DNA of 6,226 nt, taken from the NCBI GenBank assembly GCA_900555355.1, contig USKV01000096.1:1-6226 (forward strand), given 5' to 3'. The translations under genes were made by a program, and so were the position numbers. The stretch is from an uncultured Collinsella sp. (GTDB lineage: Bacteria; Actinomycetota; Coriobacteriia; Coriobacteriales; Coriobacteriaceae). Shown piece by piece: positions 1 to 4,740 of the stretch (position 1 is the first letter of the stretch; every line of letters begins with the position of its first letter). The notes beneath the pieces were generated by a model. It was not told the origin of the DNA, did not search any database, and saw only the letters and a program-made list of their open reading frames with translations.

Positions 1-472
1 CTCGGGGCAAATCCGGAGCCTCCAAAAGCGCCAGCAGGCGGGCGCACTCGCCCGAAAGAGCATCGCGCACGACGTCGGCAACAGCGGGGCCACGCCTCGC
101 AGCGCCAGAAAAGTCCAGCGATATCACCGGATAGCAAGCATACTCATCCCGATAGCGCCCGCCGTCCGCATCCCAAATCTGAGCATCGGCAAACAAACGC
201 TGACCAGAGCGACCGACCGCTGGACGCTCCAGAAAAGCCCTGATCATCGACAAGTTCATGCTCTTGCCAAAACCCTCGGGTCGACAGCACACCACAACGG
301 ACGCGTCGCAGTCCAACACATCGGCAATAAACATGGTCTTGTCAACCAGCATGCAGCAACCAAGGGCCTCCGCATAGTCGTGTATGCCAATGGGCAAAAC
401 CGCATCGTCGGCACAGCCGATCAAGCGCACGCCAAAGCCAGCAGCACAATCAACATTTGCCTGTACAGACAC
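1..472 (-). CDS. AAA-ATPase-like protein (PF09820 type), 5' part, runs off left edge
   Basis: This is the N-terminal part (157 codons) of a gene cut by the window edge. Translation shows the family's hallmarks in order: LPIGIHDYAEAL (residues 26-37), VDKTMFIADVL (43-53), a P-loop-like RPEGFGKSMNLSM (64-76), LFADAQIWD, and the YPVISLDFSGAA strand. These match the AAA-ATPase-like family whose members usually carry a C-terminal PD-(D/E)XK nuclease-like domain (DUF1703). That part would lie outside the window. The biological role of the family is not well established. The usual RPRRFGKT loop reads RPEGFGKS here, and cysteines are unusually frequent around it (CC before MLVDKT, CC before RPEG). 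I chose the GTG at 472 because AGGGGGA lies 8 bases upstream. TTG at 475 is nearly as good. An in-frame ATG at 589 has no ribosome binding site and would add a 39-residue tail unlike the family. Confidence 0.6.
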   Translation of the reverse strand, partial: MSVQANVDCAAGFGVRLIGCADDAVLPIGIHDYAEALGCCMLVDKTMFIADVLDCDASVVVCCRPEGFGKSMNLSMIRAFLERPAVGRSGQRLFADAQIWDADGGRYRDEYACYPVISLDFSGAARRGPAVADVVRDALSGECARLLALLEAPDLPR

Positions 473-480
473 CAAAACGT

Positions 481-487
481 TCCCCCT
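481..487 (-). promoter_or_regulatory. Ribosome binding site of the ATPase-like gene
   Basis: AGGGGGA on the minus strand, 8 bases before the GTG at 472 and 5 before the TTG at 475. It decides the start in favour of these codons over the ATG at 589, which has no purine-rich stretch in front of it. Confidence 0.5.
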
Positions 488-506
488 AAATCGCAACACG
501 ATGCCA

Positions 507-512
507 ATTGTA
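507..512 (-). promoter_or_regulatory. Possible -10 element for the ATPase-like gene
   Basis: TACAAT on the minus strand is a five-of-six match to the sigma-70 -10 hexamer. It sits 19 bases before the AGGGGGA ribosome binding site. No good -35 hexamer is seen at 16-18 bases spacing, so the call is weak. It fits a separate promoter for this gene, downstream of the terminator at 602-642. Confidence 0.25.
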
Positions 513-601
513 ATGACCGCCTCGCGCGTACCGATGTCGCCGCGCAAACATATCGGGCAACGGTAGCAACAAGAGGTGTGAGGGGGCATAACTAATCGTT
601 G

Positions 602-642
602 CACAACAAAACGGGGCCCGATGCATTCGCACCGGACCCCGT
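602..642 (-). terminator. Intrinsic terminator of the wall-anchored protein gene
   Basis: The minus-strand transcript can form a 14-bp stem (arms at 629-642 and 611-624, four-base loop GAAT at 625-628). It is fully paired if two G-U pairs are allowed. The stem ends in CCCCGU and runs into a U-rich tail UUUUGUUGUG. Read on the plus strand the two wobble positions become C-A mismatches and no U tract follows, so the terminator works for leftward transcription. It lies 33 bases after the stop codon of the gene at 675-2441. Confidence 0.85.
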
Positions 643-674
643 CCCAACTCTTTAGTTATCTAGCAACCAAGAGG

Positions 675-2441
675 CTACTCCTCCGAGCCGTCCTCCCCAG
701 AAGCTTTCTTCTGCTGATCGAGCTTATGCTTACCACTTACGATAGACGTAGCGCCCAGCGTGGCCAAGCTTGCACTGGCAAGGCTCGCCATCACAATCAG
801 ATCGCCCGTCTTGGGCATATTACCGCCCGAAGTCTTAGTCGTTGTAGTGGTGGTTATAGTGGTCACCGTCTTGGAGTCATTTTGCTCTTGGACCTGGTTG
901 TCAGCACCGCTCTTGTCGTCGTCTTCGGACTGTTTCTTTTCGCCCTCGGTCTTGCTCTCGTCCTTCTTCTGAGCGGATTTGTCGTCCTTCTCCTCAGAGC
1001 TAGAACCCTTATCGGATTCAATCTTCTCGGAAGCCTTGTCCTTGGAGTCGCCCTTTGCGGCCTCGGTCTTTTCCGTGGAAGCCTGATCAGAGTTGTCCTT
1101 GTTCTGGGCCGAGCCGTTATTGACGCCAGCCATCAGCGAAGAGCCCAACGTAGAACCAAGCTGCACAGAGAAAGAAGGCTTCTTGTCCGGCGAAGCAACG
1201 GGAGCGTCCAGCGCCTTATTCGAGTCGTCCTTGGAAGCATCGGAATCAGGGGTTGCGTCAGAGCCGGAGCCGTTGTTAGAGCCGGTGTCAACGGACGAAT
1301 CGCTCGAGCCGGTAGATGAGTTAGAGGTGTCAGCGTCGGTCGAACCAGAAGCGTCGCTATCCGTATTGCCGGCAGAGCTTGAAGACGAATCGCCCGTAGC
1401 AGAGCCGTTCAAATCGGAGCCGTTCGAGGTAGAGCCGTCGTTGGTAGCGCCACCAGCAGAGCCATTACCGTCAGCATCGGTCGAGGGCGCATCCATCCTG
1501 TCGTCGTTGGCATCGTCACTCGAGTCGTCATTCGAGTCAGGCGTCGGCGAGGGCTCGGGCTGCACGGGCGCCGCAGCGGCAGCGGCCTCGTCCTCGGCAA
1601 TATAAACCAAGCAGTCCTTCAGCTCATTCTTATAACGATTCTTCCAGCCCTCATGATACTGGGGCTGACTCGAAAACTTAGTGGCGACATTGTTGACCAC
1701 ACTATTGGAGAGCGCCGTCACAAACTCACGGTCGGACATATCGTTGGAAAGATTCGCCCAGCGGAAGAAGTCCCTGCAGCCACCAGTGCCGCACATGTTG
1801 GTAATGCTCCACACCATGCCTTTGACGCAATCGGCGCGGCCCGAAATATCAATACCCAGGCCGCTCTTGAGCCACGCCTCGGTCACCGCATAGTACGAGT
1901 TGTACGCATAAGCGTCCTGAAGCGCCGAGAACTCAACAGGATCGGTGTTATAAGCGCCCTGGAAGGCCTCCTGCGCAATACGGCCCAGCTCGGTAAGCTG
2001 GCCGTTCTCGTACATGGCATTGCTCGTGTTGGAAATCTCGCTGCCGCGATCAATCGCATCCTTGAGCATGCCGTACTTGGCAGAATCGTAGTTGTAAACC
2101 TGCTTCATAAACGGAATGAGCGACCAACGACGGTCGAACTGGTAATAGCCCAGCGCGTTGTAGCCGTCACCATACGAAAAACCCTGGTTATAGTTGCCAT
2201 GGCTCTCATATTTGGTGAAGTACTTCATCTCGGGAGTCACGCTGACAAACGAGACACCCTGAACCGACCTCAACACGCCCGAGAAGGACTGTTGGGTGTA
2301 AAGGCCCTTATCGATATCGGTGGCATCCGAGGCAACGCCCGGCGTGGGCTCCTCGGCAGCGGCGGGTGCCGGCGCGGAAACGGCGCCAAACGAAAGCGCC
2401 AGCGTCAGGCCCGCGACAATAGCAGAATGCTTGGGCTGCAT
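675..2441 (-). CDS. Secreted wall-anchored protein with muramidase-like domain and MPKTG sortase signal
   Basis: A 588-residue surface protein. Residues 1-29 form a Sec signal peptide (KH, hydrophobic core, APAPAAA before EE). Residues about 70-278 resemble the glycoside hydrolase/muramidase domain known from the C-terminus of VgrG3 and from phage proteins. They carry KYES-HGNYN-QGFSYG followed by LGYYQFD, a later VKGMVWSITN, and WKNRYKNELKDC. By family analogy E79 would be the catalytic acid. Cysteines at 205, 217, 222 and 277 could form disulphides. Residues 286-524 are a low-complexity stalk, 525-537 are Thr-rich, and MPKTG at 542-546 is an LPXTG-type sortase motif. A hydrophobic span and a KHK...KK tail that ends acidic (GEDGSEE) follow. 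The likely role is cell-wall cleavage or remodelling at the cell surface. Substrate and activity are inferred. The ATG is supported by AGGGAGGA (2446-2453), 4 bases upstream. Confidence 0.85.
   Translation of the reverse strand: MQPKHSAIVAGLTLALSFGAVSAPAPAAAEEPTPGVASDATDIDKGLYTQQSFSGVLRSVQGVSFVSVTPEMKYFTKYESHGNYNQGFSYGDGYNALGYYQFDRRWSLIPFMKQVYNYDSAKYGMLKDAIDRGSEISNTSNAMYENGQLTELGRIAQEAFQGAYNTDPVEFSALQDAYAYNSYYAVTEAWLKSGLGIDISGRADCVKGMVWSITNMCGTGGCRDFFRWANLSNDMSDREFVTALSNSVVNNVATKFSSQPQYHEGWKNRYKNELKDCLVYIAEDEAAAAAAPVQPEPSPTPDSNDDSSDDANDDRMDAPSTDADGNGSAGGATNDGSTSNGSDLNGSATGDSSSSSAGNTDSDASGSTDADTSNSSTGSSDSSVDTGSNNGSGSDATPDSDASKDDSNKALDAPVASPDKKPSFSVQLGSTLGSSLMAGVNNGSAQNKDNSDQASTEKTEAAKGDSKDKASEKIESDKGSSSEEKDDKSAQKKDESKTEGEKKQSEDDDKSGADNQVQEQNDSKTVTTITTTTTTKTSGGNMPKTGDLIVMASLASASLATLGATSIVSGKHKLDQQKKASGEDGSEE
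875..1586 (-). repeat. Low-complexity stalk of the wall-anchored protein
   Basis: This stretch encodes residues about 286-522. It starts with a poly-Ala/Pro segment (286-301), then a Ser/Asp/Asn/Gly-rich segment (302-410). A short, more hydrophobic patch follows (422-442, containing FSVQLG and LGSSLMAG). The last part is a dense Lys/Glu/Asp/Ser segment (448-522). Such compositions are typical of disordered spacers that carry a catalytic head through the cell wall. The hydrophobic patch is odd for a pure spacer. Both opposite-strand and shifted-frame ORFs here are by-products of the biased composition. Confidence 0.7.
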
Positions 2442-2569
2442 AAGATCCTCCCTGCATTGGTATAGTTAAAGTGCAGTTTGCAAAGATAGAAATAAGTATT
2501 GCAGCTCGCCCGTTGTTGCACAACAACCCCTCGGTAAACGGCAACAACCCTCCGCGAAATCTTAAGGAA
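2442..2569 (-). promoter_or_regulatory. Upstream region of the wall-anchored protein gene with GTTGTTG/CAACAAC repeats
   Basis: This 128-base gap lies between the HEPN gene stop and the start of the wall protein gene. It contains the strong Shine-Dalgarno AGGGAGGA (2446-2453). It also holds an inverted repeat, GTTGTTG (2512-2518) and CAACAAC (2521-2527) around a two-base centre, and a second CAACAACCC at 2542-2550, exactly 21 bases after the first (2521-2529). I find no convincing -35/-10 pair. TTGTGC with AATACT at 17 bases on the minus strand is the best and is weak. No clear intrinsic terminator for the HEPN gene is visible, so some read-through is possible. Confidence 0.35.
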
Positions 2570-2989
2570 TTAAACAAACTGGTCGTCAGGCGCCAACAGA
2601 AGCTCGCCGTAACGTTCCATCAGCCCGTCCCTCAACTGGCAGAAAGCAGGGATATAGACATTCAAAATGCGCTGAATCAAATCTTGAGCGAGCTTGTTGT
2701 CGTAGATATGGACGTTCGTATTGCGGTCTCTGAGCATATCTAGCCAGGCTGCCTCATCAATAAAGTCGTAGAATCGGTAGGACTCCTTCAAGATGGCACG
2801 AGGAGACCCCGACGCGGCAAGCGTGGCGCCCTCATACTCGAGCAGACGCTTAAGGAGCTTCCAGCTCAGTTCAAATTGAAGATTGAACTTATTAATCAAT
2901 CCACTCTGAACAAAATCATTGTTGAGATCCTGATTGGGCGCATCCTCAAGATTCGCCAAGGCGCTGGCAAAGTTCTCATATTTTTTCAT
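2570..2989 (-). CDS. HEPN protein, HI0074 family (partner of the MNT nucleotidyltransferase), probable toxin
   Basis: This 139-residue all-helical protein matches the nucleotidyltransferase substrate-binding family PF08780 (HI0074-like), within the HEPN superfamily. Supporting stretches are FNLQFELSWKLLKRLLEYEG (35-54), SPRAILKESYRF (62-73) and WLDMLRDRNTNVHIYD (82-97). The last contains R89-x4-H94-x-Y96, the RX4HXY arrangement. In the related HepT toxins R and H form the RNase active site and the Tyr is the target of adenylylation by MntA. By analogy this protein is the toxin or ribonuclease half of a toxin-antitoxin pair. The start overlaps the MNT gene by 14 bases and has no well-spaced ribosome binding site, which suggests translational coupling. 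Base composition is AT-rich compared with the suf genes. Family assignment is firm, the toxin role is inferred. Confidence 0.85.
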   Translation of the reverse strand: MKKYENFASALANLEDAPNQDLNNDFVQSGLINKFNLQFELSWKLLKRLLEYEGATLAASGSPRAILKESYRFYDFIDEAAWLDMLRDRNTNVHIYDNKLAQDLIQRILNVYIPAFCQLRDGLMERYGELLLAPDDQFV

Positions 2990-3263
2990 ACAGAATCACA
3001 CCATCCCTGGCAATTTCATCGAGCAATTGCTGCGATAAGGACTCGTCGAGATTGACGACATCTACATCTAAAAGAGTATCAAGATGTTCCTCGATCAAAT
3101 ATGAGAAACGGCCGAAATCCCGGCAACCTGCTACGGCGATGTCAATATCGCTCTTGGGCAAGTTGTCGCCTCGAGCACGAGAACCAAACAACACGACCTT
3201 CTCGGCGTCACATTCCCGAGCAAAAACTTCGATTTGCTTGTACACCTTGTCGAGAGATGCCAT
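2976..3263 (-). CDS. Minimal nucleotidyltransferase (MNT), HI0073/MntA-like, probable antitoxin
   Basis: This 95-residue nucleotidyltransferase of the Pol-beta superfamily (PF01909) has the diagnostic G27-S28-x10-D39-x-D41 motif in LFGSRARGD...SDIDIAV. A third acidic position sits in DVDVVNL (D68 most likely). These residues bind metal and nucleotide. In the MntA/HepT system this enzyme neutralises its HEPN partner by attaching AMP groups to a tyrosine, and the same is inferred here. I start at the ATG at 3263 because AGGGG lies 5 bases upstream. The in-frame GTG at 3269 directly abuts that site and cannot use it. The ribosome binding site overlaps the TAG stop of the Rrf2 gene, and the start is 8 bases after that stop, so the two are likely co-translated. 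It overlaps the HEPN gene by 14 bases. Confidence 0.88.
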   Translation of the reverse strand: MASLDKVYKQIEVFARECDAEKVVLFGSRARGDNLPKSDIDIAVAGCRDFGRFSYLIEEHLDTLLDVDVVNLDESLSQQLLDEIARDGVILYEKI

Positions 3264-3271
3264 TTGCACCC

Positions 3272-3703
3272 CTACAGCTTAATGTCAAAGTTGATCTCGG
3301 GGACGGCGGCCAGGTCTGCCAGCGTCACACCGTCGACATACTTTTCGATCACATCGTCCAGACCGCGCCAGAACTTGACCGTTGAGCACAAGTCGCTGCG
3401 GGTGCAGCTGTTGTCGATGCCGTCGCACGCCACGGGCGCCGTGCTGCCCTCGACGGCGCGCAGGATGTCGCCGGCACGCACCTCGGCTGGATCCTTGGCC
3501 ATCATGTAGCCGCCGCCCTTGCCGCGCACGCTCTTAAGCAGGCCCGCCTTCATAAGCGGACGAACCAGCTGCTCCAGATACTTCTGCGAAATGCGCTCGC
3601 GGTCGGCAACCTCGCGCAGGGCAATCTTGCCCTCGGCGTCGCCCAGCGCCGCGATATAGATCATCAGCCGGAGGGCATAGCGGCCCTTGGAAGAAATGAG
3701 CAT
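3272..3703 (-). CDS. Rrf2-family Fe-S transcriptional regulator (IscR/SufR-like)
   Basis: This 143-residue Rrf2 regulator begins with the family signature MLISSKGRYALRLMIYIA. It continues with a winged helix (SQKYLEQLVRPLMKAGLLKSVRGKGGGY, residues 40-66, the GKGGGY being the wing) and GDILRAVEG (78-86). Three cysteines at 93, 100 and 106 match the Fe-S-ligating cluster of IscR-type members (C-x6-C-x5-C), so it probably binds a 2Fe-2S cluster. It lies head-to-head with sufC, the usual place for a suf or isc regulator. It therefore likely represses Fe-S assembly genes and itself when cluster supply is adequate. The ATG at 3703 is supported by GGGAGG six bases upstream. A longer reading from 3799 would run through the putative operators and adds 32 residues foreign to the family. 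The MNT gene follows after 8 bases. Confidence 0.93.
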   Translation of the reverse strand: MLISSKGRYALRLMIYIAALGDAEGKIALREVADRERISQKYLEQLVRPLMKAGLLKSVRGKGGGYMMAKDPAEVRAGDILRAVEGSTAPVACDGIDNSCTRSDLCSTVKFWRGLDDVIEKYVDGVTLADLAAVPEINFDIKL

Positions 3704-3723
3704 ACCTACCCTCCCATCGCATC

Positions 3724-3754
3724 TGGGACAACATAACCAGGTCTGTTTGTCCCA
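3724..3754. promoter_or_regulatory. Putative Rrf2 operator, element 1 (31 bp)
   Basis: Bounded by TGGGACAA (3724-3731) and TTGTCCCA (3747-3754), which form an 8-bp perfect inverted repeat with 15 bases between them. It lies 21 bases upstream of the Rrf2 start codon, where a leftward promoter must be. It matches the reverse complement of element 2 (3768-3798) at 28 of 31 positions. Binding by the neighbouring regulator is inferred from position and symmetry. Confidence 0.65.
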
Positions 3755-3767
3755 AATCTTAAGTAAG

Positions 3768-3798
3768 TGGGACAAACAAACCTTGTTATTTTGTCCCA
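3768..3798. promoter_or_regulatory. Putative Rrf2 operator, element 2 (31 bp, inverted copy)
   Basis: Bounded by TGGGACAA (3768-3775) and TTGTCCCA (3791-3798). It also has an inner AAC/GTT pair around CTT. The three differences from inverted element 1 fall inside the arms, so the outer half-sites are fully conserved. Centres of the two elements are 44 bases apart, about four helical turns. A 13-base spacer containing the CTTAAG palindrome separates them. Confidence 0.65.
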
Positions 3799-3835
3799 CA
3801 TCTAGAAAAGTCGAGTGGATTAGTCGGGTTTTCCC

Positions 3836-3863
3836 TTGACTAACGCCGAACCCATAGTAACTT
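3836..3863 (+). promoter_or_regulatory. Probable suf operon promoter
   Basis: TTGACT (3836-3841, five of six to the -35 consensus) is followed after 16 bases by TAACTT (3858-3863) as a weaker -10. It would give a leader of about 55 bases before sufC. GACTAA (3838-3843), overlapping the -35, pairs as an inverted repeat with TTAGTC (3820-3825). The -35 begins 37 bases past operator element 2, so repression would need an extended complex or this nearer repeat. Confidence 0.45.
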
Positions 3864-3915
3864 TATTCCGAGAAGATTCCTAGGGTTTAGTACACCTATG
3901 AGTACACCATATACA

Positions 3916-3923
3916 GAGAGGGA
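3916..3923 (+). promoter_or_regulatory. Ribosome binding site deciding the sufC start
   Basis: GAGAGGGA lies 4 bases before the ATG at 3928. The upstream in-frame ATG at 3898 has only AGGG at 13 bases distance. The downstream start also gives the N-terminus expected for SufC (a short lead, then LLSIEGLTASV). Confidence 0.7.
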
Positions 3924-3927
3924 CAGC

Positions 3928-4728
3928 ATGAGCGCAAATCCGCTGCTTTCCATCGAAGGTCTGACCGCCTCCGTGGACGAAAAGACCATCCTCCACAACG
4001 TCAACCTCAACGTCGCCGCCGGCGAGACCCACGTGCTGATGGGACCCAACGGCGCTGGCAAGTCCACCCTCGGCCACCTGGTCATGGGCGACCCCGTCTA
4101 TACCGTCAACGACGGCCGCATCGTCTTTGACGGCCAGGACATCACCGAGCTCACCACCGACAAGCGCTCGCGCGCCGGCCTGTTCCTGAGCTTCCAGGCC
4201 CCGGTCGAGATTCCGGGCGTGCCGCTGTCGAGCTTTTTGCGCGCCAGCATCGCCGGCCGCCCCGGCCTGGAGATGAAGGGCAAGGAGTTCCGCCGTCGCG
4301 TCAAGGAGCTCGCGGCTGAGCTCAACATGGACACCGCCTACCTCAACCGTGAGCTGGGCGTGGGCTTCTCGGGCGGCGAGAAGAAGAAGGTCGAGATGCT
4401 CCAGCTTCTGCTGCTGCAGCCCAAGCTCGCCATCCTGGACGAAACCGACTCGGGCCTGGACGTCGACGCCCTGTCTACCGTCAGCCATGGCATGGACGCC
4501 TACCGCAAGAGCTGCGACGGCTCCATGCTCATCATCACGCACAACACGCGCATCCTGGAGCATCTGGATGTCGACCGCGTCCACGTTATGGTCAAGGGCC
4601 ATATCGTGCGCGAGGACGACGCCTCGCTCATCCCCTGGATCGACAAGAACGGCTTTGAAACCTTCGAGCGCGAGGCCGCCGAGCAGCGCGCCCAGGCCGA
4701 GGCCGCCGCTGCCGAGCAGCAGGCGTAA
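3928..4728 (+). CDS. sufC: SufC, ATPase of the SufBCD Fe-S cluster assembly complex
   Basis: This 266-residue ABC-type ATPase works in the cytosol with SufB and SufD to build Fe-S clusters, rather than in transport. All nucleotide-binding motifs are intact: Walker A GPNGAGKST (39-47), Q-loop Q90 in LSFQAP, signature GFSGGEKKK (146-154), Walker B LAILDETD (167-174) running into the SufC-typical SGLDVDAL D-loop, and the switch histidine H205 in ITHN. The PVEIPGVPLSSFLR stretch after the Q-loop is also characteristic of SufC. Length is slightly above the usual 250 or so because of an Ala/Glu/Gln-rich, probably helical tail (about 247-266). It is first in the suf operon, 12 bases ahead of sufB, and diverges from the Rrf2 regulator. 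Family assignment is secure. Confidence 0.97.
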   Translation: MSANPLLSIEGLTASVDEKTILHNVNLNVAAGETHVLMGPNGAGKSTLGHLVMGDPVYTVNDGRIVFDGQDITELTTDKRSRAGLFLSFQAPVEIPGVPLSSFLRASIAGRPGLEMKGKEFRRRVKELAAELNMDTAYLNRELGVGFSGGEKKKVEMLQLLLLQPKLAILDETDSGLDVDALSTVSHGMDAYRKSCDGSMLIITHNTRILEHLDVDRVHVMVKGHIVREDDASLIPWIDKNGFETFEREAAEQRAQAEAAAAEQQA

Positions 4729-4740
4729 AGGGGCGACGCA

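Noticed and set aside
473..589. N-terminal extension of the ATPase-like gene from the ATG at 589, with a CCYRCPIC stretch that looks like a zinc motif
   Set aside because: There is no ribosome binding site before this ATG, and a good one precedes the GTG at 472. A TACAAT -10-like element lies within the stretch. The cysteine motif is likely a chance reading of leader DNA.
621..1319. A 232-codon plus-strand open frame opposite the stalk of the wall protein
   Set aside because: It is Leu/Val/Arg-rich because it is antisense to Ser/Asp/Lys codons. It starts inside the terminator hairpin and lacks a ribosome binding site.
1653..2465. A 270-codon plus-strand open frame opposite the muramidase-like domain
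   Set aside because: It is antisense to a gene with signal peptide, domain motifs and strong ribosome binding site. Its own translation shows no family features.
598..2526. The 12-mer GTTGCACAACAA at both flanks of the wall protein gene (598-609 and 2515-2526), as possible insertion-site repeats
   Set aside because: About one repeated 12-mer pair is expected by chance in a window of this size, and no transposase or other mobility gene is present.
2570..3263. The nucleotidyltransferase/HEPN pair as an antibiotic nucleotidyltransferase and its accessory
   Set aside because: The 95-residue MNT protein is far shorter than aminoglycoside nucleotidyltransferases, and a HEPN partner is typical of the HI0073/HI0074 and MntA/HepT modules.
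3272..3799. Longer Rrf2 reading with a CC-x2-C stretch at its N-terminus
   Set aside because: The extra 32 residues are encoded by the operator region, and the family begins at MLISSKGRYAL, which has GGGAGG at good spacing.
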